Assembly (NCBI GenBank): GCA_030695945.1
Contig: JAUYOG010000004.1
Span: 62,001-126,000, forward strand
Source: Ramlibacter sp.
GTDB taxonomy: Bacteria > Pseudomonadota > Gammaproteobacteria > Burkholderiales > Burkholderiaceae_C
Reading direction: 5' to 3'
DNA length: 64,000 nt
Shown here: positions 17,588-25,634 of the stretch, piece by piece
Numbering within the stretch: position 1 is the first letter of the stretch
Layout of the letters: every line of letters starts with the position of its first letter
Position numbers and translations under genes: made by a program
The notes under the pieces: model-generated
Told to the model about the DNA's origin: nothing
What the model saw: only the letters and a program-made list of their open reading frames with translations
Databases searched by the model: none

Positions 17588-19233
17588 TTGGTCTCCTCGC
17601 GCATGGTCATCGAGCCCGTCGGGCATTCCTTCACGCAGATGCCGCAGCCCTTGCAGTAATCGGTGAGCACCTCGTAGCCGCCGTTCACCCGCCGGATCGC
17701 GAGGTCGGGGCAGTAGTGGAAGCAGTTGTCGCAGTGGGTGCATTCGCCGCACGAGAAGCAGCGGCCGGCTTCTTCCAGCGCCTGCTCCAGCTCCAGGCCC
17801 AGTTGCACCTCCAGCCCGGTCGCGACGCGTTCGGCGACGGGCCGCAGAGACCCGGCCGCGCGCGCGTGCTTCGGGTGGTACCAGGTCGCGATGCCCGCAA
17901 TGCCGATCGGCGCTTCGGCATCGGTGGCTTCGGCCGGCGCGCCGCGCAGCGCGCGGTCGATGTCCAGCGCCGCGCGCTTGCCCATGCCGATCGCTTCCGT
18001 CACGAAGCGTGCCATGCTGGCCACGTCGCCGCCGGCCCAGACGCCATCGACGGACGTGGCCTGGCGGTCCCCGACGGCAAGCAGCCCACCGGCCACGGGC
18101 AGGCGTTGCGACAGGGCGGCCAGATCGGGGTCTTGCCCGATGGCCACGACGACGGCGTCGGCCGCGAGCTCGAAATCGCTGCCGGCCACCGGCTTCACGG
18201 TGAACTGCCCCCGGGTGGCGCCCGGCTCGAACTGAACGCGCGTGCACGACAGCAACAGGCCGGAACCGTTCTTCGCCGTCACGCCCGCCAACATGGCGCC
18301 GTCCACCAGCGCGATGCCTTCTTCCAGCGCCTCGGCCAGCTCCTCGCGCTGCGCCGGCATCTGCTCGGAGTGCTCGAGCGCCAGGATCGTCACGTCATGG
18401 GCCGCGCGGCGCGCACTGCGCGCGACGTCCATCGCGGCGCTGCCCCCGCCCACCACCACCAGCCGCCGGCCGAGCGCGGGCGGCATACCCCCGGCGGTCC
18501 GTGCGAGGTACTCCGCGCCATCCATCAGCCAGGGCGCGCGGTCGGGCAGGTTCGGAAGGCGCTTCGGCCGGCTCGCGCCCTGGGCGAGGTACACCGCGTC
18601 GTGGGTCGCGCGCAGGTTGTCGAAATCGGCCGCGGACTTGAGCGCGTGATCGCATTGCACTTCCACGCCCAGCGCGACGATGCGCGCGATCTCGCCATCC
18701 AGCACCTTGCGTGCCAGGCGATAGGAGGGAATGCCGTAGCGCATCAGGCCACCGAGCTTGCGCTGCGATTCGTAGATCGTGACGCGCCAGCCGCGACGGC
18801 GCAGCTGGAACGCGGCCGACAGGCCGGACGGCCCGCCGCCCACGATGGCGATGTGTCCGTCGAGCACGGCCGCGGGGGGTTCGTAGGCCCAGCCCGCATC
18901 CAGCGCCATGTCGCCGACCGCGCGCTCGAGCTTGCAGATGGACACCGACTCGTCGTAGGCGCCCCGGTTGCAGGCCGTCTCGCACGGGTGGTGGCAGATG
19001 CGGCCGGCCACGGCAGGGAACGGGTTGTGGCGCGTCAGCACCTCCCATGCGCCGCGGAAGTCGCGCGCGCGGGCCAGGCCGATCCATTCGGCGATGTCGC
19101 CGTTGACCGGGCAGGCCTGGTGGCACGGCGACGGCGGCTTGACGTAGTGCGGCAGCGAGGCGCGCCAGGTGCCGGTCTTGAAGACCTCGGTCGTGCCGTG
19201 GGTCCAGGTGGTGGGGACGAGTGCCTTGTTCAT
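17584..19233 (-). CDS. padH: Phenylglyoxylate oxidoreductase FAD subunit fused to 2x[4Fe-4S] ferredoxin (PadH-PadF type)
   Basis: A 549-residue protein with three parts: a GltD-like N-terminal iron-sulfur region (PCHQACPVNGDI and CHHPCETACNRG, residues about 36-105), two Rossmann FAD/NAD(P) domains (IAIVGGGPSGLSAAFQL near 130 and LVVVGGGSAAMD near 265), and a C-terminal bacterial ferredoxin domain (CGECTHCDNCFHYCP and CKGCGICVKECP). It should carry electrons from the ThDP core to NAD(P). In Azoarcus evansii, as I recall, the FAD (PadH) and ferredoxin (PadF) parts are separate genes; here they are one polypeptide. Both ends overlap neighbours as ATGA. Confidence 0.8.
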   Translation of the reverse strand: MNKALVPTTWTHGTTEVFKTGTWRASLPHYVKPPSPCHQACPVNGDIAEWIGLARARDFRGAWEVLTRHNPFPAVAGRICHHPCETACNRGAYDESVSICKLERAVGDMALDAGWAYEPPAAVLDGHIAIVGGGPSGLSAAFQLRRRGWRVTIYESQRKLGGLMRYGIPSYRLARKVLDGEIARIVALGVEVQCDHALKSAADFDNLRATHDAVYLAQGASRPKRLPNLPDRAPWLMDGAEYLARTAGGMPPALGRRLVVVGGGSAAMDVARSARRAAHDVTILALEHSEQMPAQREELAEALEEGIALVDGAMLAGVTAKNGSGLLLSCTRVQFEPGATRGQFTVKPVAGSDFELAADAVVVAIGQDPDLAALSQRLPVAGGLLAVGDRQATSVDGVWAGGDVASMARFVTEAIGMGKRAALDIDRALRGAPAEATDAEAPIGIAGIATWYHPKHARAAGSLRPVAERVATGLEVQLGLELEQALEEAGRCFSCGECTHCDNCFHYCPDLAIRRVNGGYEVLTDYCKGCGICVKECPTGSMTMREETK

Positions 19234-19787
19234 GATGCGGCCTGCTGCAACAGCGCTTCCACGGTCCGGTAGCCTTCGGTGCATGCGGCGACGTTCTCCG
19301 CTCGCAGCTTGGGCGACTCCTCGCGCAGCAGGTTCTCCAGCACCTCCAGCGGCGGGTCGCCGACGGCGCAGGCCAGCCCGCCCAGCAGCGCGGAGTTGAC
19401 GATCCGTCCGAGCCCCTGCCGCCGCGAGATGGCCAGGCCGTCCACCGGGATCACGCGGTAGCCGGGCAGCGCCTCGCGGAAGTCGGCCGCGCTGCGGGCG
19501 GAGTTGACGACGATCACCGTCTCGCTGTGCGCGGCCGCGAGCAGCGCGCCTTGCAGCAGGCTGGCGTCGAAGCACAGGATGGCGTCGGCACGCTCGATGT
19601 CGCAACGCAGCCGCACCGGCCGGTCGTCCACGCGCAGGAAGGAGCTCACCGGCGTGCCGCGCCGTGCGCCACCGTAACTGGCGAAGGCCTGCACCTGGCG
19701 GCCCTCCGCGAAATACGCCTTGGCCAGCAGGTTGCCCGCAGTCTGCGCGCCCTGCCCGCCCCGGCCCTGGATGATGATCTGCAGCAC
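19230..19787 (-). CDS. padE: Phenylglyoxylate:acceptor oxidoreductase gamma subunit
   Basis: A 185-residue gamma subunit of the 2-oxoacid:acceptor oxidoreductase family, starting with the typical IIIQGRGGQGAQTAGNLLAKA block and containing the SYGGARRGTPVSSFLR motif. The start is a GTG with AGGAGAAA upstream. It is first in the operon padE-padH/F-padG-padI-acyl-CoA synthetase. An FNR-type palindrome at 19857-19870 lies at class II distance from a TATGAA -10 hexamer (19829-19834) in front of it. Confidence 0.83.
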   Translation of the reverse strand: MLQIIIQGRGGQGAQTAGNLLAKAYFAEGRQVQAFASYGGARRGTPVSSFLRVDDRPVRLRCDIERADAILCFDASLLQGALLAAAHSETVIVVNSARSAADFREALPGYRVIPVDGLAISRRQGLGRIVNSALLGGLACAVGDPPLEVLENLLREESPKLRAENVAACTEGYRTVEALLQQAAS

Positions 19788-19801
19788 GTTATTTCTCCTG
19801 G

Positions 19802-19819
19802 CACCGGCAGGAGCCGGTG
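19802..19819. other. Small hairpin in the padE leader
   Basis: CACCGGC-AGGA-GCCGGTG, a seven-base-pair stem with a four-base loop between the padE ribosome site and the predicted -10. Function unknown. Confidence 0.4.
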
Positions 19820-19856
19820 GGGTGATGGTTCATACGGAGCTCCCGCGAGTGTTTGT

Positions 19857-19870
19857 TTGATGCCGGTCAA
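19857..19870. promoter_or_regulatory. FNR-type site between padE and the plus-strand ATPase gene
   Basis: TTGAT-GCCG-GTCAA, both halves match the FNR consensus TTGAY...RTCAA. The centre is about 41 bases from starts implied by TATGAA (minus, for padE) and by TACCAT at 19892-19897 (plus, for the ATPase gene), so it could activate in both directions. Confidence 0.65.
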
Positions 19871-19916
19871 CGTTCATGTGCGGTGCGCCTCTACCATGGG
19901 CCTTCGCGATGCGCCC

Positions 19917-20636
19917 ATGCCCACGATCACCAAGCTCCTTGCCGTCGACGGGATCAACACCTTCTACGGCCACAGCCACATCCTGCGGGACGTGAGCCTG
20001 GAGCTGCCGGCCGGCTGCGCGCTGGGCCTGCTCGGGCGCAACGGCATGGGCAAGAGCACGCTGCTCAAGAGCCTGATGGGGCTGGTGAAGCCGAAGTCCG
20101 GCACGGTGAACGTGATGGGCTGCGACATGACGGGCCGCGCACCCTACGAGATCGCGCGCATGGGCATCGCCTACGTGCCCGAGGGCCGCGGCATCTTCGC
20201 CAACCTGTCGGTGCGCGAGAACCTCGAGATGGCCGCGCGCGCCAGCGCCGACGGCCGCCGCGAATGGACGATGGAACGCGTGTTGAACACCTTTCCGCGT
20301 CTGGGCGAGCGGATTGCCAGCGGCGGGCAGCAGCTGTCCGGCGGCGAGCAGCAGATGCTGGCGATCGGTCGCGCGCTCATGACCAATCCGGTGCTGATGA
20401 TCCTGGACGAAGCCACCGAGGGGCTCGCCCCGCGCATCGTGGCGGAGATCTGGCGCGTCATTGCCGCGATCCGCGCCGGCGGCATCAGCACGATCGTGGT
20501 GGACCGCAACTTCCGCACCGTGCTGGCCCACACCGACCGCGCCATCGTCCTGGAAAAAGGCCGTGTGGCGCTGGCGGGCGAATCGATGGAGTTGTCGAAG
20601 GACCACGGGAAGCTCGCAAGCCTGTTGGGCGTCTGA
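19917..20636 (+). CDS. ABC transporter ATP-binding protein, LivF type, second copy
   Basis: A 239-residue LivF-family ATPase: Walker A GRNGMGKST, signature LSGGEQQM, Walker B LMILDEATEGLAP. It stands alone, without permeases, and is clearly diverged from the LivF encoded at 7396-8088, so it is not a recent duplicate. None of the in-frame ATGs (19860, 19896, 19917) has a ribosome site; 19917 fits best with a transcript starting near 19905, which would leave only a short leader. It may serve as an alternative ATPase for the liv importer upstream or for another importer elsewhere. It is convergent with the RidA gene, with two bases between the stops. Confidence 0.8.
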   Translation: MPTITKLLAVDGINTFYGHSHILRDVSLELPAGCALGLLGRNGMGKSTLLKSLMGLVKPKSGTVNVMGCDMTGRAPYEIARMGIAYVPEGRGIFANLSVRENLEMAARASADGRREWTMERVLNTFPRLGERIASGGQQLSGGEQQMLAIGRALMTNPVLMILDEATEGLAPRIVAEIWRVIAAIRAGGISTIVVDRNFRTVLAHTDRAIVLEKGRVALAGESMELSKDHGKLASLLGV

Positions 20637-20638
20637 GG

Positions 20639-21040
20639 TCAAGCGCGCGCCGGCAGCACTGCCGTGGCCTCGAGCTCGATCTTGGCCGGGTGGTCGAGCA
20701 GGTCCGACACGAAGATCATGCTCATCGCCGGGTAGTGCCGGCCCATGTGGCGCTTCCAGATCGCGCCGAGTTGCGCGCGCGCCGCGAGGTAAGCCGGCTT
20801 GTCGCAGCAGTAAGCCGTCATGCGGCAGATGTGCTGCGGCCCGCCTCCGGCCTCGGCCAGGACGGCCAGCACATTGGCCAGGGCCTGGTCGAACTGCGGC
20901 GCGATGTCTTCGGACGCGAAGCGCTGCTGCGCGTCCCATCCCACCTGGCCGGCGACGAAAACGATGCGGCCCGCGTCGGCCTCGATGCCGTTGGCATAGC
21001 CGATGGGCGGTGCCCAACCTTCCGGTAGTAATGCACGCAT
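20639..21040 (-). CDS. RidA (YjgF/YER057c/UK114) family protein
   Basis: A 133-residue RidA-family protein containing the typical VFVAGQVGWDAQ and FDQALANVLAVLAEAGGG blocks and ending in IELEATAVLPA. RidA proteins hydrolyse reactive enamine/imine intermediates, and relatives in catabolic clusters act on other small carbonyl compounds. It is the last gene behind korAB and the ferritin-like gene, separated from the latter by a hairpin repeat. An AGGAGA site precedes the ATG at a rather long spacing of about 11 bases. The role in this pathway is unknown; protection against a reactive by-product is a guess. Confidence 0.78.
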   Translation of the reverse strand: MRALLPEGWAPPIGYANGIEADAGRIVFVAGQVGWDAQQRFASEDIAPQFDQALANVLAVLAEAGGGPQHICRMTAYCCDKPAYLAARAQLGAIWKRHMGRHYPAMSMIFVSDLLDHPAKIELEATAVLPARA

Positions 21041-21063
21041 GACTTTCAGTTCTCCTATTCGGG

Positions 21064-21141
21064 GGCCACCGCGGATCCGGCTTTGCCGGGCCGCTGGTGG
21101 CGCCCCCTTGAGGGGGAGGCGCCGAAGGCGCTTCGGGGGTG
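21064..21141 (-). repeat. Post-stop GC-rich hairpin repeat, copy B
   Basis: Starts directly after the TAA of the ferritin-like gene. About 93 percent identical to copy A over 73 bases by eye (differences include CTTTGCC versus CTCCGCC). Same orientation relative to the gene it follows. Confidence 0.8.
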
Positions 21142-21678
21142 TTAGTCCGTATATCGCGGCGGGTCCGGGTCCATGGCCCAGTCCGCATCGGGCTTGGGCG
21201 TCTTGTCGATCCAGGCCTGCACCAGCGCCACATGGTGCGTTTCCTCGGCCCGCATCTCCAGCGCGGCGGTGCGTACCGCCTCGTTCGTGGTCAGGCGCGC
21301 GAGCACGGCGAAAAACGCTTCGGCGCGTCGTTCCGCCGCCAGCGCCAGCTGCAGCGCGTGCCACGGCTGCATCAGGTAATGCACCTCGTCGAAGGGCGCG
21401 GCCTCGGGCGATTCGCGGCCGGGCCAGTTCTGCGCATGCGGGGGCAGCGGCGGCGCTTCCTTCCAGCCCATCTCGGCCATGATGCGGCGCGCATGCTTGC
21501 CCTCGTGCTCTGCCATCGTGCGAAACAGCGACGCCACTTCGTGGTTGTTGTGCTGCTCCAGCGTGTCGGCGAACTCGGTGTAGCGCTCGGTGGCATCCTG
21601 CTCCATCAGGAGCGCCTGGGCCATGAATTCTTCCAGCGTCTGCGGGCCTTGCACGACGGGGACTGTGGGATTGCTCAT
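21142..21678 (-). CDS. Ferritin-like / rubrerythrin-type diiron protein
   Basis: A 178-residue predicted four-helix protein. Carboxylate/histidine motifs typical of the rubrerythrin fold are visible: EQDATERYTEF near residue 26, AEHEGKHAR near 55 and later AERRAEAFF and RAEETHHV, giving the paired E and ExxH ligands of a diiron site. No C-terminal rubredoxin domain. The start overlaps the korB stop (ATGA), so it is translated with the 2-oxoglutarate:ferredoxin oxidoreductase. A peroxide- or oxygen-scavenging role that protects the oxygen-labile KorAB and benzoyl-CoA reductase is a reasonable inference. Confidence 0.75.
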   Translation of the reverse strand: MSNPTVPVVQGPQTLEEFMAQALLMEQDATERYTEFADTLEQHNNHEVASLFRTMAEHEGKHARRIMAEMGWKEAPPLPPHAQNWPGRESPEAAPFDEVHYLMQPWHALQLALAAERRAEAFFAVLARLTTNEAVRTAALEMRAEETHHVALVQAWIDKTPKPDADWAMDPDPPRYTD

Positions 21679-22514
21679 GGTTCGAACTCCGCTTCGAGGT
21701 CGGCCACATCGGCGCGCTGCGCCACCGGCGCCGTGGGATAGGGTTTGCGGTCGCCCGCATACAGCACGCCGATGTTGAAGCCGTCGTCGGTCATGATGCG
21801 GCGCGCCGCGCGGGCCGCGTCGTCGGTCGGCTCCACCGCCGCTGCGTGCACCATGCTCTTCCACTCGCGCTGTTCGGGGCGGAAAGTGACGCACGGACTC
21901 AGGATCTCGACGAACGAGAAGCCCGGATGGCGGATCGCCTGGGCAATGATGTCGGCGGTGCCGGCCTGGTCGCCCGAGAAGGCCCGCGCCACGAAGTTGG
22001 CGCCCGAGGCCAGCGCGATCACCAGCGGATGGAACGAGCGGATGCCGGTGCCCCCGGGCGAGAGCTTGTTGTCCCAATCGGGTTCGGTAGTGGGCGACGC
22101 CTGGCCCTTGGTCATGCCGTACACGTGGTTGTCCATGACGATGTAGGTCAGGTCCACGTTGCGGCGGCAGGCATGCAGGAAGTGGTTGCCGCCGATCGAG
22201 TAGCCGTCGCCGTCGCCGCTGGCGACGACCACCGTGAGGTCCGGCCGCGCGACCTTCAGGCCCGTCGCGGCCGCGAGCGAGCGGCCATGCACGCCGTGGA
22301 AACCGTAGCACGAGGTGTAGGCCGGGATGCGCGACGAGCAGCCGATGCCCGAGACCACGGCCACCTGGTGCGGCGGCAGCTGCAATTGCGCGAGCGCCTT
22401 GGTGAGCGACCCCAGCACGGTGTAGTCGCCGCAGCCGGGGCACCAGATCGGCTTGTAGCCGGACTTGTATTGCGCCGCCGTCATCACGGCCGGCGGGGGA
22501 ACCATGTCGTTCAT
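21675..22514 (-). CDS. korB: 2-oxoglutarate:ferredoxin oxidoreductase beta subunit
   Basis: A 279-residue ThDP subunit: WCPGCGDYTVLGSL near residue 24, GIGCSSRIP, HGVHGRSLAAATGLK and the ThDP motif VVASGDGDGYSIGGNHFLHACRRN. These blocks are the standard beta-subunit signature of 2-oxoglutarate/2-oxoacid:ferredoxin oxidoreductases. In Thauera aromatica KorAB regenerates the reduced ferredoxin consumed by benzoyl-CoA reductase, and the divergent bcr operon with its own ferredoxin supports that role here. Overlaps korA and the ferritin-like gene by ATGA. Confidence 0.88.
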   Translation of the reverse strand: MNDMVPPPAVMTAAQYKSGYKPIWCPGCGDYTVLGSLTKALAQLQLPPHQVAVVSGIGCSSRIPAYTSCYGFHGVHGRSLAAATGLKVARPDLTVVVASGDGDGYSIGGNHFLHACRRNVDLTYIVMDNHVYGMTKGQASPTTEPDWDNKLSPGGTGIRSFHPLVIALASGANFVARAFSGDQAGTADIIAQAIRHPGFSFVEILSPCVTFRPEQREWKSMVHAAAVEPTDDAARAARRIMTDDGFNIGVLYAGDRKPYPTAPVAQRADVADLEAEFEP

Positions 22515-24316
22515 ACGAGCTCCTCTTGCGCCACTGCGTGGCCGGCCCATTCGAGAATCGCTTCGCACACCTCGCCGGGGCGCAGCGGCAGCGGGCCCGG
22601 CCGATGGAAACTGGCCGGTTTCGACGGCAGGTCGACCATGGCGCGCAGGTAACGCAGCAGCTGCGCACCGTGGTTCTGCTCGATCACCATCACATGCCGA
22701 ACGCCGGCCAGCGCCCTGTCGAACGCCTCCTGCCGCAGCGGCGCCAGCAGCCGCAGCCCGACGAAGCGCACCGCAACGCCGCGTGCCGCGGCGCGCCTGA
22801 TCGCCTCGCGCACCGGGCCGCTCGACGAACCGAAGGTGATCACGGCCACGTCGCCCAGGCCCTCGACATCGGCCCAGCGCCTGCCGTAGTCATGCATCAG
22901 CAGTTTGCGCTCGCGCTTGTCGAGCTGCAGGCGGTGGTCGCGCGACTGGCTGCTGGGGATCGCGCCTTCGGTGTGCTCAAGGCCGTCGGCGGTATAGACC
23001 GTGCCGGGCGTTCCGGGGATCGCCATCGGCGACACGCCGGAGGGCGTGTCGCGGTAGCGCTTGTAGTCGGGCGTGTTCGCTTCGACGGTCAGCCGGGTGC
23101 CGCCCTTGGTGGGAACGGCCGTCGGCTTGTCGATGATGGCACGCGACTGGCCCATGAACTGGTCCGACAGCACGATGGCCGGCGCCTGCAGGGCCTCCGC
23201 CAGCTCCACGGCCCACTGCGTCGTGGCCACGCAATCGGAGATCGACGCCGGCGCCAGCACGAGGCGCGGCGCGTCGCCGTGCAGGCCGCTGACGGCGAAC
23301 GACAGGTCGCTCTGTTCGCTCTTGGCCGGGATGCCGGTGGACGGGCCGCCGCGCATGACGTCCACCACGACGATGGGCACCTCCGCGGCGACCGCCAGGC
23401 CGATGCCCTCCGTCATCAGTGCCAGCCCGGGGCCGGCCGTCGCGGTGAGCGAGGGCACGCCACCGTAGGAGGCGCCGATGATCATGTTGACGGAGGCCAG
23501 CTCGTCCTCGGCCTGCAGCAGCGAGCCGCCGACCTTGGCCAAAGCCGGCGCCATCCACTCCAGCAGCTCGGTGGCGGGTGTGATCGGGTAAGCCGCGACG
23601 AACCGGACGCCGCCGCGCAGCGCGCCATAGCCGGCGGCCTCGTTGCCGCTCACGGTCCAGCGTCCCAGCGGTTGCGCCGTGGAGGTCCGCAGCGGCGCCA
23701 GCCCCCTGATGTCGGCCGCGGCCGCCATGCCCTCGTGCAGCGCCTTGATGTTGGCCGCGAGCGAAGCCTCGGGCCGCTTCCAGCTGCGGCGCACCGCCGC
23801 CTCCAGCGCCGCCGCGGGCAGGCCCGCCAGCGCGCCGGCCAGGCCCAGCGCCAGCATGTTGATCCAGCTGCCGGGCATGCCCTTGGTCATTTTCTTCAGC
23901 GGCAGCACGACCGATTGCGCGCCGCTCGCCAGGAACACCGGCGGCACCTCGCCGCCATCGGCGTCGCCGATGACGACGCTGCCCGCGTGCAACGGAATCT
24001 CGTCGGCGAAGCGGTGCACGTTCTGCCAGTCGATCGCCAGCAGCAGGTCGAAGCTGTCGTCGAGCGACTCGAGCGGCGTTGTGCCCAGCCTCAGCAGGGC
24101 CGCCGCCTCACCGCCGCGAATCTGCGGGCCGCTGGTGCGGACCATCAGTCCGTACAAACCCGCACGCGCCGCCGCATCGAGCAGCAAGTTGCCGGCCGTC
24201 ATCACGCCGCTGCCACCGCTGCCGGCGATGGCGATCGAAAGCCCCGTGCCCGGGGGCTTCGGGGGTGACGAGGGCCTTTTCATCGGCCGGGTTCCATTGT
24301 CGAGTGAAGCATCCAC
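22511..24316 (-). CDS. korA: 2-oxoglutarate:ferredoxin oxidoreductase alpha subunit (gamma-alpha fusion)
   Basis: A 601-residue protein with an N-terminal gamma-type domain (SIAIAGSGGSGVMTAGNLLL, residues about 25-200) joined to the alpha domains (FVAAYPITPATELLEW; QAEDELASVNMIIGASYGG; VITFGSSSGPVREAI). This fused layout is usual for KorA. I chose the GTG at 24316 because AGGAGA lies six bases upstream; the same leader CAGGAGACAAAGC precedes livJ. The upstream ATG at 24334 would contain that ribosome site. The promoter is shared with had-bcr through the FNR-type site at 24375-24388. Confidence 0.87.
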   Translation of the reverse strand: MDASLDNGTRPMKRPSSPPKPPGTGLSIAIAGSGGSGVMTAGNLLLDAAARAGLYGLMVRTSGPQIRGGEAAALLRLGTTPLESLDDSFDLLLAIDWQNVHRFADEIPLHAGSVVIGDADGGEVPPVFLASGAQSVVLPLKKMTKGMPGSWINMLALGLAGALAGLPAAALEAAVRRSWKRPEASLAANIKALHEGMAAAADIRGLAPLRTSTAQPLGRWTVSGNEAAGYGALRGGVRFVAAYPITPATELLEWMAPALAKVGGSLLQAEDELASVNMIIGASYGGVPSLTATAGPGLALMTEGIGLAVAAEVPIVVVDVMRGGPSTGIPAKSEQSDLSFAVSGLHGDAPRLVLAPASISDCVATTQWAVELAEALQAPAIVLSDQFMGQSRAIIDKPTAVPTKGGTRLTVEANTPDYKRYRDTPSGVSPMAIPGTPGTVYTADGLEHTEGAIPSSQSRDHRLQLDKRERKLLMHDYGRRWADVEGLGDVAVITFGSSSGPVREAIRRAAARGVAVRFVGLRLLAPLRQEAFDRALAGVRHVMVIEQNHGAQLLRYLRAMVDLPSKPASFHRPGPLPLRPGEVCEAILEWAGHAVAQEELV

Positions 24317-24374
24317 GCTTTGTCTCCTGCACATCTCATGGCTCGCAGTAAACGGTTTGCGCGCCGGACAGACC

Positions 24375-24388
24375 TTGACAAAGATCAA
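24375..24388. promoter_or_regulatory. FNR-type site of the korA / had-bcr divergent promoter
   Basis: TTGAC-AAAG-ATCAA within the longer palindrome CCTTGAC...ATCAAGG, the best FNR match in the window. CACAAT at 24411-24416 (plus) and TTTACT at 24347-24352 (minus) are -10-like hexamers at class II distance on both sides, so one site could switch on both the reductase operon and its ferredoxin reducer without oxygen. Confidence 0.75.
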
Positions 24389-24428
24389 GGTTCCCTCGCG
24401 AAAGGCTCTCCACAATGGCCAAAATGCG

Positions 24429-24454
24429 TAATCCGGTACTGCATTACCAGATTA
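24429..24454. promoter_or_regulatory. Candidate repressor operator upstream of had-bcr
   Basis: Inverted repeat TAATCCGGTA-N6-TACCAGATTA, nine of ten positions symmetrical. It lies just downstream of the predicted had transcription start (about 24423), the place of a repressor site. The binding protein is unknown; the BadM-like Rrf2 regulator at 12632 is a candidate. Confidence 0.55.
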
Positions 24455-24527
24455 GGCCGGTTCCCGGATGCTGACAAGCCCGGTTTCCGGCTCCCGCCGC
24501 ACCGGCTTTTCCTGAAAGGTTTCGCTC

Positions 24528-25592
24528 ATGAGCATCGATGCCCACCGCTGGTTGATGACGGCTCCCAACGCACCGCTGGTGCGCAGCGAGTTCAAGGCGC
24601 ACGCGCAGGTCGGCGAAGTGGTGGTCGCGATCGCCGGCTGCGGCGTCTGCCACACCGACCTCGGCTACTACTACGACGGGGTGCGCACCAACCAGCCTCT
24701 GCCGCTGGCCCTCGGCCACGAGATCAGCGGCGTGGTGGTGGAAGCGGGCGACGGCGCGCAAGCCTGGATCGGCAAGTCGGTGATCGTGCCGGCCGTGCTG
24801 CCCTGCGGCGAATGCGACCTGTGCAAACGCGGGCTCACCACGATCTGCCGCGCGCAGAAGATGCCCGGCAACGACATCCAGGGCGGCTTCGCCTCGCACA
24901 TCGTCGTGCCGGCGCGCGGCCTGTGCGAAGTGGACCTGCCGCGCCTTTCGGCCGCGGGCCTCGAGCTGGCGCAGGTTTCCATCGTGGCCGATGCGCTCAC
25001 CACGCCCTACCAGGCGGTGCGGCGCGCGGGCGTCGTCCCGGGCAGCCTGGCCATCGTGGTCGGCGCCGGTGGCGTCGGCGGCTACTGCGTGCAGGTGGCG
25101 CGCGCGTTCGGCGCGACGGTCGTCGCGATCGACGTGGACGACGCCAAGCTCGCGGCGATCAAGGAGCACGGCGCATCGCTGACGCTCAACAGCCGGCAGC
25201 TCGACGGCAAGGCGATCAAGGCCGCCGTCAACGATTTCGCCAAGGCCAACGGCCTGCGCCGCACCGAGTGGTTCATCTTCGAGTGCTCGGGCAGCGCGGG
25301 CGGCCAGCTCACCGCGTACGGATTGCTGGTGCATGGCGCCACGCTGTCGGTGGTCGGCTTCACCATGGACAAGGTCGAGGTGCGGCTGTCCAACCTCATG
25401 GCCTTCGACGCGCGCGCGCTCGGCAACTGGGGCTGCCCGCCCGAGTACTACCCCGCCGCGCTGGACCTGGTGCTGGACGGCAAGGTGCAGATCGCGGCCT
25501 TCGTCGAAAAGCGCCCGCTGGCCACGATCAACGAAGTGTTCGCCGCCGTGCACGCCCACGAAATCCGCAAGCGCGTGGTGCTCGTGCCCTGA
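24528..25592 (+). CDS. had: 6-hydroxycyclohex-1-ene-1-carbonyl-CoA dehydrogenase
   Basis: A 354-residue zinc-dependent medium-chain alcohol dehydrogenase. CGVCHTD near residue 38 and GHE near 64 are catalytic-zinc ligands, [15 protein letters not shown] near 93 the structural zinc, and [15 protein letters not shown] near 177 the NAD-binding loop. In the benzoyl-CoA pathway it oxidises the 6-hydroxy group to 6-oxocyclohexene-carbonyl-CoA. It is the first gene of the plus-strand operon, 43 bases before oah. Identity comes from the family plus the adjacent oah-dch-bcr genes. Confidence 0.88.
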   Translation: MSIDAHRWLMTAPNAPLVRSEFKAHAQVGEVVVAIAGCGVCHTDLGYYYDGVRTNQPLPLALGHEISGVVVEAGDGAQAWIGKSVIVPAVLPCGECDLCKRGLTTICRAQKMPGNDIQGGFASHIVVPARGLCEVDLPRLSAAGLELAQVSIVADALTTPYQAVRRAGVVPGSLAIVVGAGGVGGYCVQVARAFGATVVAIDVDDAKLAAIKEHGASLTLNSRQLDGKAIKAAVNDFAKANGLRRTEWFIFECSGSAGGQLTAYGLLVHGATLSVVGFTMDKVEVRLSNLMAFDARALGNWGCPPEYYPAALDLVLDGKVQIAAFVEKRPLATINEVFAAVHAHEIRKRVVLVP

Positions 25593-25634
25593 CCGCCTTT
25601 TGAGAACAACCCGCGAAACGACCCAGGAGACCCC

